Positions 33,039 through 42,668 of a DNA stretch of 64,000 bases are shown piece after piece; within the stretch, counting starts at the first letter, position 1, and each line of letters begins with the position of its first letter. Below the pieces are notes generated by a model that was not told where the DNA came from, ran no database searches, and saw only the letters and a list, made by a program, of their open reading frames with translations. Origin of the DNA: Alphaproteobacteria bacterium (GTDB lineage Bacteria > Pseudomonadota > Alphaproteobacteria > Rhizobiales > Xanthobacteraceae); NCBI GenBank assembly GCA_037200445.1, contig JBBCGH010000001.1:2232001-2296000 (forward strand), given 5' to 3'. Position numbers and translations under genes: made by a program.

Positions 33039-34904
33039 TCAGCCTTTCGATCCCAGACTATCATGCGCCGCTTCGAGCGTCGCCACCACGTCGCAACCGA
33101 CGTAAATGAAGTCCTGCACATCGGCCGCTTTCAACGCGGTCTCCAGTTCGCCGGGGCGACCGGCCAGATAGATATGCGCTGCACCGGCCGATTTCAGCGC
33201 GTGCGCCGCATCGGCAGCATCAGCCGCATAGACTTTGTCGGAGGAGCACAGGCACACGAGTTTTGCACCGGATCCCTTGAATGCCGCGACCATGTCGGCG
33301 TGGCTCGCGAAGCCGTCATTTGAAACGGCCTCGATCCCGCCCGCCTCGAAGAAGTTCTTCGCGAACAGCGTGCGCGCGGTGAAATCCGAGAGCTTGCCGA
33401 GATTGGCGAGGAAGACCTTCGGGCGCATGCCGCTTGCCACAAGCATGCGGTCGGAGGCATCGCGCAACGCCTCGAACGGCGCGGCAAGGCGGATGCGGGG
33501 TAGGGCGGCGAATTGCGCCGCCGTCTCGCTCGCGGGATAGGGCGCGACATCCAGCACATGCACCGCCGCCTCGTGAATATCCGGGAACTCGCTCGTACCG
33601 GTCAGCGCATCTCTGCGCCGCGCGATATTCTTCTCGCGCTCGGCCCGCGTCGCGGCGGCCTTGCTCTGGATCAGGCCTTGCTCAAGAGCGGCCGGTGTTC
33701 CACCCGCCTTCTCGATCTCCTGAAACAGCGACCATGCGGCCCCACAGAGCTGCTGCGTCAAATCTTCGATTGCGCCCGAGCCGGCGGTCGGATCGCCGAC
33801 CTTCGCGAGGTTCGACTCCTCCAGCAACACAAGCTGCGTGTTGCGCGCCACGCGTCGCGCGAAACCGTCCGGCAATCCGATGGCCGCGGTGAACGGCAGC
33901 ACCGCGATCGCGTCCGCGCCGCCGACGCCGGCGGCGAACACCGCCACGGTCGTCCGCAGCATGTTCACGTAAGGATCGCGGCGCGTCATCATGCGCCACG
34001 CCGTCTCGGCCGCCACATAGGCCGGCGCCGCCGCAAGACCGCTGGCCTCTTCGACGCGCGCCCACAGTTTCCGCATGGCGCGGAATTTCGCGATCGTCAG
34101 AAACTGATCGGCATCGGCCGCAAGGCGGAAGTAGATCATCCGGCGCGCGGCATCGAGCGGCACGCCTGCCGCGTCCAGCGCGCGGAGGTAGGTCACCGCG
34201 TTTGCCAGCGCGAAGGCGAGCTCCTGCGCCTCGGAGCCGCCCGCACTGTGGATCACGCGTCCATCCGCGACCGCGAATGGCCCGCGGAAGCCGGCGTCGG
34301 CAAGCTCCTTCACCAGCCCGGCGAAATAGGGCGCCAGCTCGTTCCACGGCCGCACCGCCGTTCCGGTCGCGGCGTTGTGGCCGAGCGGATTGAGCGCCGC
34401 CCGCATCTCGATCGTCTCGGGCGCAATCCCGCGCTTCCTCACCAGCGCGGCGAAGTTCTTCGCGGCGTCGCGCGTCTCTGCCGCGACATTGAAGTCGATG
34501 ACGACTCCCGCGTCGAGGTAGACGCCGTCGAGCACGCGTTCGAGCGCTTCGAGCGAACTGTCGAGCCCGTAGTCGTTTGCATTGATCGATCCCTTGCAGA
34601 CGATGGTGAGCCCGGTCGCGCCGTTCTCCAGATCGTGGAGCGCCTGCGCATTGGCGGCGGCAGGATCGGGATGATCGATCCGCTGCATCACCGCCCAGGG
34701 CGCGCCCGGCGCGCGTGCCGCCACGGGCCGCGCATCTCCGGCACGCGGGTAGAGCGGCTGGATCGTCAGGCCATCGTAGGTTTTGGAGACGAGCCGCTTC
34801 TCGAATGGCGCGCCCTTGAGCACGCCGTCGACCAGCTTGAGCCACGCTTCGCGCGTGGCCGCCGGAAATTCACTCGCAAATGCAAGCTCTTCGGTCTCGG
34901 ACAT
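33039..34904 (-). CDS. mutA: Methylmalonyl-CoA mutase small subunit
   Basis: The protein has 621 residues from ATG 34904 (MSETEELAFASEFPAATRE, the usual family start; the frame is open to 34952). It resembles the large subunit along its barrel (FRAMRKLWARVEEASG, NTQLVLLEESNLAKVGDPTAGSG). It lacks a DxHxxG motif in its C-terminal flavodoxin-like domain, as expected for the non-catalytic MutA subunit. It forms a heterodimer with the product of the next gene. Its start lies 63 nt downstream of the folK stop, so it may be read from the folate genes or from a promoter in that gap. Confidence 0.93.
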   Translation of the reverse strand: MSETEELAFASEFPAATREAWLKLVDGVLKGAPFEKRLVSKTYDGLTIQPLYPRAGDARPVAARAPGAPWAVMQRIDHPDPAAANAQALHDLENGATGLTIVCKGSINANDYGLDSSLEALERVLDGVYLDAGVVIDFNVAAETRDAAKNFAALVRKRGIAPETIEMRAALNPLGHNAATGTAVRPWNELAPYFAGLVKELADAGFRGPFAVADGRVIHSAGGSEAQELAFALANAVTYLRALDAAGVPLDAARRMIYFRLAADADQFLTIAKFRAMRKLWARVEEASGLAAAPAYVAAETAWRMMTRRDPYVNMLRTTVAVFAAGVGGADAIAVLPFTAAIGLPDGFARRVARNTQLVLLEESNLAKVGDPTAGSGAIEDLTQQLCGAAWSLFQEIEKAGGTPAALEQGLIQSKAAATRAEREKNIARRRDALTGTSEFPDIHEAAVHVLDVAPYPASETAAQFAALPRIRLAAPFEALRDASDRMLVASGMRPKVFLANLGKLSDFTARTLFAKNFFEAGGIEAVSNDGFASHADMVAAFKGSGAKLVCLCSSDKVYAADAADAAHALKSAGAAHIYLAGRPGELETALKAADVQDFIYVGCDVVATLEAAHDSLGSKG

Positions 34905-34967
34905 CAGAAAGCTTCTAGGCACCCCGGCACTCGAATGCAACGAAAGTGCCATGACGCGTCCGGTACG

Positions 34968-35462
34968 TCATGAGCCGGGAGCAGGCAGTCGCTCGATACC
35001 TGTGGCGTCGATCGATGCCGCCGCATCGGCGATCCGCCGCGCGCCGATCATGCGCTCCGGCACGATCTCAGCCAGCGGGATGAGAACGAACGCTCGCTCG
35101 AATAGCCGCGGATGGGGAAGGATGAGGTCCGGCTCACTCATCGCCACGTCGTCATAGGCGAGGAGGTCAATGTCGAGTGTGCGCGGACCCCAGCGCTGCT
35201 CGCGCGCCCGGTCGCGTCCGAGCGCGCGCTCGACGGCGAGGGCGCGGTCAAGCAGCGCGCGGGGCGGCAACACGGTCTCGACCGCGATCGCGCAGTTGAT
35301 GAAGGGGGGCTGGTCGATGACGCCCCATGGTGGGGTCCGGTAGTCGGACGAGCGGGCGATCAGCTTCACCGCGACGCCATCGGCGAACCGGCGCACCGCC
35401 TCGTCGAGCGTCCCGCCAACGTCGCCGACATTGCCGCCGAGCCCCAGGAGTGCCGCCGCCAC
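34968..35462 (-). CDS. folK: FolK, 6-hydroxymethyl-7,8-dihydropterin pyrophosphokinase
   Basis: From GTG 35462 the protein has 164 residues: LLGLGGNVGD at the N-terminus, SSDYRTPPWGVIDQPPFINC, and the signature WGPRTLDIDLLAYDD followed by LILPHPRLFERAFVLIPL. It transfers pyrophosphate from ATP to hydroxymethyl-dihydropterin, the step before FolP. The GTG lies one nucleotide beyond the folP stop, so translation is coupled; the longer open frame upstream runs inside folP. folB, often between folP and folK in this order, is absent here. It is essential for folate synthesis, so folB is presumably elsewhere. Confidence 0.95.
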   Translation of the reverse strand: MAAALLGLGGNVGDVGGTLDEAVRRFADGVAVKLIARSSDYRTPPWGVIDQPPFINCAIAVETVLPPRALLDRALAVERALGRDRAREQRWGPRTLDIDLLAYDDVAMSEPDLILPHPRLFERAFVLIPLAEIVPERMIGARRIADAAASIDATGIERLPAPGS

Positions 35463-35463
35463 C

Positions 35464-36303
35464 TCAACGCGCCTTCTCGATTGCCACCATGACGCGCAGC
35501 GCCTGCACGGTTTCCGCCACGTCGTGTACCCGCACGATGTCCGCCCCCGCGTGTATGGCCGCAAGGTTTCCGGCGATCGAGCCGCCGATGCGCTGCTGCG
35601 GTTTCGAAGGCGACACGAAATCGATGAAGCGTTTGCGCGAGAGACCGATCAGGATCGGCAGGCCGAACGTTTTCAGGTCTGCCAGCCGGGCGATGACCTC
35701 GATGCTTTGCGCGGGCGTCTTGCCGAAGCCGACGCCGGGATCGAGCACGATGCGATCGCGCGCGATGCCCGCCTTCGACGCGATGTCCAGCGAGCGCAGG
35801 AAGAACGCCTCGATATCGGCCATGATGTCGAGTGCGGGCTCGGCCTGCTCGCGATTGTGCATGACGATCAGCGGCACGCGATGCTCCGCGGCGACGCGCG
35901 CCATATCCGGGTCGCGCTGCAAGCCCCATACGTCGTTGAGGATTGCGGCGCCCTGTTCGAGCGCCCAGGCGGCGACCTTTCCTTTGATCGTGTCGACCGA
36001 CACCGGCGTGCCCAGCTCGACCACCGGCCGCAGGACCGGCGCGAGGCGGGCGATCTCGTCGTCGAGCGAGACCGGTCGCGCGCCAACGTAAGGCCGCGTC
36101 GATTCCGCACCGATGTCGATGATATCGGTGCCCTCGGCAATCATCTGCCGCGCGTGCGCCAGCGCAGCCTGCGGGTCGATGAAGGAGCCGCCGTCCGAAA
36201 ACGAGTCCGGCGTGACGTTGAGAATGCCCATCACCAGCGGACGCCGCTTAGGGAGCAGCCGGTCGAGCACATTGTTTCGCGTGGTGGAACGCGTCGGCGT
36301 CAT
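35464..36303 (-). CDS. folP: FolP, dihydropteroate synthase
   Basis: The 279-residue TIM-barrel protein has LVMGILNVTPDSFSDGGSF, DIGAESTRPYVGARPVS, NDVWGLQRDPDM, IVLDPGVGFGKTP and the C-terminal IVRVHDVAETVQALRV. It condenses p-aminobenzoate with hydroxymethyl-dihydropterin pyrophosphate to give dihydropteroate, the step inhibited by sulfonamides. It heads the folP-folK pair and is 31 nt downstream of the DUF4332 gene on the same strand. Length and motifs are normal for the family. Confidence 0.96.
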   Translation of the reverse strand: MTPTRSTTRNNVLDRLLPKRRPLVMGILNVTPDSFSDGGSFIDPQAALAHARQMIAEGTDIIDIGAESTRPYVGARPVSLDDEIARLAPVLRPVVELGTPVSVDTIKGKVAAWALEQGAAILNDVWGLQRDPDMARVAAEHRVPLIVMHNREQAEPALDIMADIEAFFLRSLDIASKAGIARDRIVLDPGVGFGKTPAQSIEVIARLADLKTFGLPILIGLSRKRFIDFVSPSKPQQRIGGSIAGNLAAIHAGADIVRVHDVAETVQALRVMVAIEKAR

Positions 36304-36334
36304 GGCGCCGCTTTGCGGCGGCGCAACATCTTAG

Positions 36335-36745
36335 TCAAGAGTAGCTGATCTTGGGTGGTAGCTTCTTGGCGCGCTCGATCCAGTGCTCGATCCGCTTTGT
36401 GGTCGGCAACTGGTCCACACGTTTGCGCTTGGCGTTCGCCGCGGCCATCGCTTCCGCAAGCCGGCTCGGATTGCGGTACTTCAACTCCTTCACGGTGTCG
36501 ACGCCCGCGTCCTTGAGCAGCTCCGCATAGGGCTCGCGCACACCCTTGATGCGCATGCGGTCCGCCAAATTCGCCAAGCGCAGCACCGTCTGCTCGTCGA
36601 CACCGAGCTTTTCGGCGAGATTCTTGCGGTCTTTGACCGTCTTTGACGCTTCGAGCAGCCCTTCGGTGGTCCGAATGTGCTCGGTCCGCAACTTGGCAGC
36701 CATCGCAGGCGCAATGCCTGCGATCGACCGGATGGAGTAGGACAC
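36335..36745 (-). CDS. DUF4332 helix-hairpin-helix-like protein
   Basis: The 136-residue basic protein starts MSYSIRSIAGIAPAMAAKLR. Two repeats of a helix-hairpin-helix-like pattern are visible (GIAPAMAAKLRTEHIRTTEGLLEAS, split here for clarity as GIAPAMAAKLR and TTEGLLEAS; then GVREPYAELLKDAGVDTVKEL). Proteins of this family are predicted to bind nucleic acid, but no function is established. It precedes folP by 31 nt on the same strand, so it may be the first gene of the folate/mutase transcript. The lysine/arginine-rich C-terminus (AKRKRVDQLPTTKRIEHW) supports nucleic acid contact. Confidence 0.75.
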   Translation of the reverse strand: MSYSIRSIAGIAPAMAAKLRTEHIRTTEGLLEASKTVKDRKNLAEKLGVDEQTVLRLANLADRMRIKGVREPYAELLKDAGVDTVKELKYRNPSRLAEAMAAANAKRKRVDQLPTTKRIEHWIERAKKLPPKISYS

Positions 36746-37151
36746 GCGCTATCTCCTTCGTTCCGTCCGGGCGCGCAGCAACGGGGGAGGCCGGCGCGCG
36801 CCATGCGAATACAGAGTGTCAGGTGCAGTGATCGAGACAAACCACGCGTGCTACAGATTGATAGATAATCTCACGTCTCGCGAACGTGACCATGATATCC
36901 CCCTCATGCCCCGCGTTGCGGCAGGTTCTTTTTGATCTTGGACCTGCTTGCCGATCGAACTCAAGCACGAGATGCAGGAAGCGTCGAGGGCATCTCGCAA
37001 GCATTCACGCATTCCTCACGGGACGTGACCGCCGCGACACATTTCGAACTCGGTTGTGCTAGGGGTAGGGGAGCCCGAAGCGACGCTTCACAATGGCGAC
37101 GGGGCGCAATCGCGGGATTATGATGCCTGCGGGCGCTGCGGAGGCACATCG
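36746..37151. other. Gene-free divergent promoter region between DUF4332 and HerA-like genes
   Basis: No convincing coding frame is present on either strand. The stretch separates two divergent genes and is locally AT-richer around 36850-36960 (for example GATTGATAGATAATC and GTTCTTTTTGATC), so it probably holds both promoters. No interspersed repeat of the families seen elsewhere was recognised here. Confidence 0.5.
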
Positions 37152-38729
37152 ATGGCTGATCTCGATCAAGACGGAAAGATTTTCGTCGGCAAGAGTGTCA
37201 AGCCGGAGTACCTGACACTCCACTATGGCAATCGGCATGGCCTGGTGACCGGCGCGACCGGCACCGGCAAGACCGTTACGCTCCAGGTTCTCGCCGAAGG
37301 CCTCTCGCGCGCGGGCGTCTCGGTGTTCGCTGCCGACATCAAGAGCGATCTTTCGGGCATTGCGGCCGTCGGCGAGGCAAAAGATGCCTTTGTCAAGCGG
37401 GCCAAAGAGCTGGGCTTCGAGTATCAGCCCGACGAATTCCCGGTGATCTTCTGGGATCTGTTCGGCGAACAGGGCCATCCGGTGCGCGCCACCATTTCCG
37501 AGATGGGTCCGCTCTTGCTGGCGCGGCTGATGGACCTCAACGACGTGCAGGAGGGCGTGCTCAATATCGCGTTCAAGGTTGCCGACGAGCAGGGGTTATT
37601 GCTGCTTGATATGAAGGACTTGCGCGCGATGCTTGGCTTCATTGCTGAGCATGCGGCGGAGCTGACGACACAATATGGAAACGTCTCGAAGGCAACCATC
37701 GGGACCATTCAGCGCCAGCTTCTGGTGCTGGAGAACCAGGGCGGCACGAAATTCTTCTCCGAGCCCGCACTCGACATGAAGGATTTCATGAAGGTCGACA
37801 GCGACGGGCGCGGGATCATCAACGTTCTCGCCGCCGACAAGCTGATGGAGAACCCGCGGCTCTATGCGACCTTCCTGCTGTGGCTGTTGTCGGAGCTGTT
37901 CGAAACGCTTCCCGAGGTCGGCGACCTCGACAAGCCCAAACTCGTGTTCTTCTTCGACGAGGCGCACCTGTTGTTCAACGATGCGCCCAAGGCGCTGATG
38001 GACAAGATCGAGCAGGTGGTGCGGTTGATCCGTTCGAAGGGCGTCGGCGTCTACTTTGTCACGCAGAATCCGCTCGATGTGCCGGACAAGGTGCTGGCGC
38101 AACTCGGCAACCGCGTCCAGCACGCGCTGCGTGCGTTCACGCCGCGCGACCAGAAGGCCGTCCGCGCCGCAGCCGAGACGTTCCGCGCCAACCCCAAGCT
38201 CGATACCGCGACCGTCATCGGCGAACTTGGCAAGGGCGAGGCGCTGGTCTCGTTCCTCGAAGGGAACGGCACACCGTCGATGGTCGAGCGCTGCATGGTG
38301 CGGCCGCCCTCGGCGCGGGTCGGGCCGGTGACGCCGGAGGAGCGCAAGGCGGTCATCGCGAAAAGCCCCGTCAAGGGCAAGTACGACCAGGCGGTGGACT
38401 CCGAATCCGCCTACGAGGTCCTGTTGAAGCGCGCCCACGAGACTGCCGCGCCGGCAGGCCAGGGCCAAGGCGGCGCGGAGGGGGCGCCGCAGGGCGGCAT
38501 TCTCGAACAGATCGGCGGAATTGTCGGCTCGATCTTCGGCACCAATCGTCCGCGCGGCCAGCGCCTCTCGACCGGCCAGTTGATCACGCGCCAGATCACC
38601 CGCTCGGTGACCAACCAAGTGGCCGGCCAGATCGCCGCCAATCTCGGCAAGTCACTCGGCGGCTCGATGGGCGGCTCGGTCGGGCGCGCCATCGTGCGCG
38701 GCACCATGGGCGGGATGTTGCGGCGGTAA
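37152..38729 (+). CDS. HerA/VirB4-like ATPase (DUF853 family)
   Basis: From ATG 37152 the protein has 525 residues. Walker A is [16 protein letters not shown] (about residues 27-42), Walker [14 protein letters not shown], and the sensor-like [19 protein letters not shown]; an arginine-finger-like segment FTPRDQKAV follows. The C-terminal 90 residues are glycine/serine/glutamine-rich, with [20 protein letters not shown]. The DUF853 family consists of bacterial HerA-like hexameric ATPases whose role is not settled; archaeal HerA works with NurA in DNA end resection. No NurA-like nuclease is adjacent. It is monocistronic, ending 5 nt before an inverted repeat. Confidence 0.88.
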   Translation: MADLDQDGKIFVGKSVKPEYLTLHYGNRHGLVTGATGTGKTVTLQVLAEGLSRAGVSVFAADIKSDLSGIAAVGEAKDAFVKRAKELGFEYQPDEFPVIFWDLFGEQGHPVRATISEMGPLLLARLMDLNDVQEGVLNIAFKVADEQGLLLLDMKDLRAMLGFIAEHAAELTTQYGNVSKATIGTIQRQLLVLENQGGTKFFSEPALDMKDFMKVDSDGRGIINVLAADKLMENPRLYATFLLWLLSELFETLPEVGDLDKPKLVFFFDEAHLLFNDAPKALMDKIEQVVRLIRSKGVGVYFVTQNPLDVPDKVLAQLGNRVQHALRAFTPRDQKAVRAAAETFRANPKLDTATVIGELGKGEALVSFLEGNGTPSMVERCMVRPPSARVGPVTPEERKAVIAKSPVKGKYDQAVDSESAYEVLLKRAHETAAPAGQGQGGAEGAPQGGILEQIGGIVGSIFGTNRPRGQRLSTGQLITRQITRSVTNQVAGQIAANLGKSLGGSMGGSVGRAIVRGTMGGMLRR

Positions 38730-38733
38730 CCCA

Positions 38734-38874
38734 CGGTCATTCCGGGGCGCCGCGAAGCGGCGGGCCCGGAATCCATAAACACCGTGGTTGCAGTTCAGTC
38801 TCACCGGTGCGACATCGATAATATTGTGGTTATGGATTCCGGGCTCGCGCCTTCGGCGCTCCCCGGAATGACCG
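38734..38874. repeat. Intergenic inverted-repeat element, GGTCATTCCGGGG family
   Basis: CGGTCATTCCGGGG near 38734 pairs with CCCCGGAATGACCG ending 38874. Inner GGAATCCATAA and TTATGGATTCC segments pair as well, giving a 141-bp element. The copy lies between the HerA-like stop and the M20 peptidase start. It is a different family from the GTCATCCCGG elements, although the termini are similar. Confidence 0.85.
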
Positions 38875-38888
38875 CCTCGGAGACAATA

Positions 38889-40289
38889 ATGACCTCTGCC
38901 GCCAAAGCCTTGCCCGCCGTGCTCGAGCGCATCGACGCCGATCTCGACAACAGCCTTAACCGCCTGTTCGAACTGATCCGCATTCCGTCGATCTCGACCG
39001 ACAGCGCGTACAAGGATTTCTGCGTTTCCGCCGCCAACCATGTGGCGAAGGACCTGACGACGCTGGGCTTCGAGGCGGCCGTGCGGCCGACCGCGGGGCA
39101 TCCGGTCGTTACGGCCAAGAGCAATGGCGCGGCCAATGGCGGCCCGCGTGTCCTGTTCTACGGGCACTATGACGTGCAGCCGGTCGATCCGCTCGATCTG
39201 TGGAAGACGCCGCCGTTCGAGCCGAAGATCGAAAGCCTGCCCGGCGGACGCAGGATCATTCACGGGCGCGGCGCGTGCGACGACAAGGGCCAGTTCATGA
39301 CCTTTGTGGAGGCGTTGCGTGCCTACAAGGCGGTGACCGGCAAGCTCCCAATCGACGTCACGATGATGATCGAGGGCGAAGAGGAATGCGGCTCCAAGAG
39401 CCTGTTCGACTTCGTGCGCACGAACGCCGATGAGTTCAAGCGCGACCTCGCGCTTGTCTGCGACACGGGGATGTGGGACCCGAAGACGCCGATCGTCACC
39501 ACCTCCTTGCGCGGCCTGCTCTACGAGGAGGTGACGATCACCTGCGCGGACCGCGACCTGCACTCCGGTGTGTTCGGCGGCGGCGCGGCCAATCCGATCC
39601 GCATTCTCGCGCGCATCGTCGCGAGCCTGCATGATGCGGGCGGCCGCGTGACGGTGCCTGGCTATTACGACGGCGTTCCCGAGTTGCCCGCGGACATCAA
39701 GGCAGAGCTGAAGGGACTCGATCTCACCGCGGAACAATTCCTCGGCCAGGTCGGCCTGAAGGTGCCCGCTGGCGAAAAGGACCGCATGCTGATCGAGCAG
39801 ATTTCGACGCGCCCGACCTGCGACGTGAACGGCATCATCGGCGGCTACACCGGGGAAGGCGCCAAGACCGTGATCGCCGCGCAGGCCTCGGCGAAGATTT
39901 CGTTCCGCCTCGTCGGCACGCAGAACCCGGAAAAGATCCGCGATTCATTTCGCGCTTTCGTGCGCGTGCAACTTCCGGCGGATGCGACCGCCGAGTTCAT
40001 CAATCACGCCTGCAGTCCCGCGCTGCAGGTCGCCTACGAGAACCCCGCGCTCGCCAAGGCGCGCGCGGCCCTCACCGAGGAATGGGGCACCAAGGCGGTC
40101 GCGGTCGGCTCGGGTGGCTCGATCCCGATCGTCGGCGATTTCAAGACTGTGCTCGGCATGGACACGCTGCTGGTCGGCTTCGGGCTCGATGACGACCGCG
40201 TGCATTCGCCGAACGAGAAGTACGACCTGACCTCGTTCCACAAAGGCATGCGCTCCTGGGCGCGCATCATCGCGGCGCTGGCGGGGTAG
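38889..40289 (+). CDS. M20-family metallopeptidase (dipeptidase-like)
   Basis: The 466-residue protein belongs to the M20 di-zinc family. Metal and catalytic positions appear in VLFYGHYDVQPVDP (His and Asp), GRGACDDKGQFM (bridging Asp), MIEGEEECGSKS (catalytic and metal Glu), LVCDTGMWDP (Asp) and VHSPNEKYDL (His). A dimerisation domain sits between about residues 210 and 330. It cleaves dipeptides or N-acyl amino acids in the cytoplasm. ATG 38889 follows the repeat; the longer open frame begins inside that element and is not protein-like. No partner genes are seen on this strand. Confidence 0.9.
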   Translation: MTSAAKALPAVLERIDADLDNSLNRLFELIRIPSISTDSAYKDFCVSAANHVAKDLTTLGFEAAVRPTAGHPVVTAKSNGAANGGPRVLFYGHYDVQPVDPLDLWKTPPFEPKIESLPGGRRIIHGRGACDDKGQFMTFVEALRAYKAVTGKLPIDVTMMIEGEEECGSKSLFDFVRTNADEFKRDLALVCDTGMWDPKTPIVTTSLRGLLYEEVTITCADRDLHSGVFGGGAANPIRILARIVASLHDAGGRVTVPGYYDGVPELPADIKAELKGLDLTAEQFLGQVGLKVPAGEKDRMLIEQISTRPTCDVNGIIGGYTGEGAKTVIAAQASAKISFRLVGTQNPEKIRDSFRAFVRVQLPADATAEFINHACSPALQVAYENPALAKARAALTEEWGTKAVAVGSGGSIPIVGDFKTVLGMDTLLVGFGLDDDRVHSPNEKYDLTSFHKGMRSWARIIAALAG

Positions 40290-40309
40290 GGGCCACGCGC
40301 TACTCTTAC

Positions 40310-40440
40310 CCTCCCTCTTGGGGGGAGGGTCGACGCGAACGTAGTGAGCGTTGGGGTGGGGGTCGGAGTTTGTCGCGACGATAGTGCCCCAGTGAAGGAG
40401 CCCCACCCCCAACCCCTCCCCACAAGGGGGAGGGGAGCGC
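40310..40440. repeat. Intergenic inverted-repeat element, CCCTCCC/GGGAGGG family
   Basis: ACCCTCCCTCTTGGGGGGAG near 40309 and CCCCTCCCCACAAGGGGGAG near 40413 frame complementary GTTGGGGTGGGGG and CCCCCACCCCCAACCCC-type segments (about 40350-40363 and 40400-40418). This is a common rhizobial intergenic repeat with strong secondary structure. It lies between convergent genes (M20 peptidase and enoyl-CoA hydratase) and may end transcription of both. Confidence 0.75.
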
Positions 40441-40464
40441 ACCGAGCGTGCGGCGCTGCTTTGC

Positions 40465-41253
40465 CTATTCCCCAACCCACTGCGGCGTGCGCTTGGTCAG
40501 AAACGCGTCGAGGCCCTCGCGAAAATCCTTGCTCATGTAGCACGACAGGATGAGGTCTTCGCCCTCATCTGCCGAAAGGCGCGGCTGGAGCCGGCGCATC
40601 GCCTCCTTGGTGGCGCGCAAGGTGAGCGGTGCGTGGCTCGCGAGAAGCGTCGCAAGCTCGTCCGCCCGACGTTGCAGTGCCGCCACGTCCTCGACGACCT
40701 CGCTCAACAGGCCGAGGGCGAGCGCTTCCTGCGCCTCGACGAGGCGCGCCGTGAAAATGATGTCTTTCACGCGCGCCGGACCGAGCAGCGCCGCAAGCCG
40801 CCCGTAGTTCGCCATCGAGAGGCAATTGCCGAGCGTGCGCGCGATCGGAAAGCCGAAGCGCGCGGTCTTCGTGCCGATGCGCAGATCGCAACACGCCGCA
40901 ATCGCGGCGCCGCCACCGGTGCACACGCCGGCGATCGCCGCGAGGGTCGGCACGCGGCATTTCTCCAGCACGCCGAGGACGCGGTCGTTGCGCGCCTCGT
41001 AGTCGATGGCATCCTGCGGCGTCGAGAACGCGCGGAACTGGTTGATGTCGGTTCCCGAGGCGAACGCCTTGTCGCCGGCACCGGTGAAGATCAGCACCTT
41101 GATGGCGCGATTTCCGTTCGCTTCCTCGCAGATCTCGGCAAGGCGCTCATACATTTCAAAAGTGAACGCATTGCGCGCCTGTGGCCGGTTGAACGTGACC
41201 CGGCCGATGCCGTCGCGCACGTCGAAAAGGATGTCGCTGTTCTGTTCGGTCAT
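40465..41253 (-). CDS. Enoyl-CoA hydratase/isomerase family protein
   Basis: The 262-residue crotonase-fold protein has GRVTFNRPQARNAFTFEMY, the oxyanion segments DKAFASGTDINQF and AAIAGVCTGGGAAIAACCDLRIG, and LVEAQEALALGLLSEVV. In the second segment the usual Glu (E144 region) is not clearly at its normal place, so the reaction may be isomerisation or hydrolysis rather than hydration. It acts on acyl-CoAs in the cytoplasm. It is isolated on its strand and divergent from the MFS gene. A role in a specific pathway cannot be assigned from context. Confidence 0.83.
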   Translation of the reverse strand: MTEQNSDILFDVRDGIGRVTFNRPQARNAFTFEMYERLAEICEEANGNRAIKVLIFTGAGDKAFASGTDINQFRAFSTPQDAIDYEARNDRVLGVLEKCRVPTLAAIAGVCTGGGAAIAACCDLRIGTKTARFGFPIARTLGNCLSMANYGRLAALLGPARVKDIIFTARLVEAQEALALGLLSEVVEDVAALQRRADELATLLASHAPLTLRATKEAMRRLQPRLSADEGEDLILSCYMSKDFREGLDAFLTKRTPQWVGE

Positions 41254-41416
41254 CTTGTCTCTCCGCCGGCGCTGTCTTTGACGATGTGCCGCGCCAGGTC
41301 AAGCAATCAACATGCGTGATGCCTCGATGAGAACAATGCATGGGCGGTGCGTGCTTCCCGACTGGCTGCTTTGCGTGTGCAGGTGCTAGACCATCGCGGA
41401 ACGACCGGGAAATCCC

Positions 41417-42664
41417 ATGGACGCCATGACGAGCCGCGGCAGCGCGGCTGAAACCGATTCTCCCTATGCCTGGCGGCGTCTCGCGTGCACGTTGATGGTC
41501 AGCACCATCGGCGGCGTCGGCATGTGGTCGTTCATCGTTTCGCTGCCGACCGTGCAGGCCGATTTCGGCATCGCGCGCGCCGATGCCTCGCTGCCCTACA
41601 CCTTGCTGATGCTCGGATTCGGGCTGGGTGGCATTTTCATGGGCAGGCTTGCGGACCGCCGCGGCATCGTGCCGCCGCTGCTGGTCGCCGTCGCGGCGCT
41701 GGGTGCCGGCTACGTGCTGTCCGCTTTCACGACCAACATCTGGCAGCTCGCGCTGGTGCACGGGGCCCTCCTGGGACTGTGCGGAACGTCCGTGATGTTC
41801 GCCCCACTCATGGCCGACATCTCGCACTGGTTCGTGCGGCGGCGCGGCATCGCGATTTCGATCGCGGCCTCGGGCAACTACATCGCGGGCACGATCTGGC
41901 CGCCGATCCTCCAGGCATTGATCGCGTCGATCGGCTGGCGCCAAACTCACATGATCGTCGGCGTTTTCTGCGTCGTGACGATGCTGCCGCTGGTGCTCAC
42001 CCTGCGCCGCAGGCCCGCGGTCCACGCGCTGACCCGGATGGGCGCGGCCGCGACCGCCGCGCAAGGGTCGCTCGGCATCTCGCCGAATGCCTTGACGGCA
42101 CTGCTCTGGATCGCGGGCCTCGCGTGCTGTGTGGCCATGTCGATGCCGCAGGTGCACATCGTCGCCTACTGCGCCGACCTCGGCTACGGCGTCGCGCGCG
42201 GCGCTGAAATGCTCTCGCTGATGCTCGGGTTCGGTGTCGTCAGCCGCATCGGGTTTGGCTTCATCGCCGATCGCATCGGCGGACTGGCGACATTGCTCGT
42301 CGGCTCGATACTGCAGACCCTCGTTCTCATTCTCTATCTCGGCTTTACCGGGCTGACACCGCTTTATCTGGTCTCGGCGCTGTTCGGGCTGGTGCAAGGC
42401 GGCATCGTGCCGGCCTATGCGATCATCGTGCGCGAATACTTCCCGCCGAAGGAGGCGGGCACGCGCGTCGGCATCGTGATCATGGCGACCCTGGTCGGGA
42501 TGGCGTTCGGGGGCTGGATCTCGGGAGCGATCTTCGATTTCACCGGCTCCTACCTCGCGGCCTTCGCCAATGGCGCGGCGTGGAACGTGCTCAACGCCGC
42601 GATCGCGGCTTGGCTGCTGATGCGGGCGAGCCGCACCGGCATCGGACGCCTGGCGGCGGCTTAG
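41417..42664 (+). CDS. MFS transporter (OFA/monocarboxylate-like)
   Basis: The 415-residue protein has twelve predicted TM helices. The MFS motif between TM2 and TM3 is GRLADRRGIVPP, and the second-half equivalent is IADRIGGLATLL. It resembles oxalate:formate/monocarboxylate-like MFS proteins that carry small organic acids. It is divergent from the enoyl-CoA hydratase gene and converges with the haloacid dehalogenase gene, 4 nt apart. The pairing with a dehalogenase may hint at halogenated or other 2-substituted acid uptake, but they are on opposite strands, so this is weak. Confidence 0.82.
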   Translation: MDAMTSRGSAAETDSPYAWRRLACTLMVSTIGGVGMWSFIVSLPTVQADFGIARADASLPYTLLMLGFGLGGIFMGRLADRRGIVPPLLVAVAALGAGYVLSAFTTNIWQLALVHGALLGLCGTSVMFAPLMADISHWFVRRRGIAISIAASGNYIAGTIWPPILQALIASIGWRQTHMIVGVFCVVTMLPLVLTLRRRPAVHALTRMGAAATAAQGSLGISPNALTALLWIAGLACCVAMSMPQVHIVAYCADLGYGVARGAEMLSLMLGFGVVSRIGFGFIADRIGGLATLLVGSILQTLVLILYLGFTGLTPLYLVSALFGLVQGGIVPAYAIIVREYFPPKEAGTRVGIVIMATLVGMAFGGWISGAIFDFTGSYLAAFANGAAWNVLNAAIAAWLLMRASRTGIGRLAAA

Positions 42665-42668
42665 AGCG

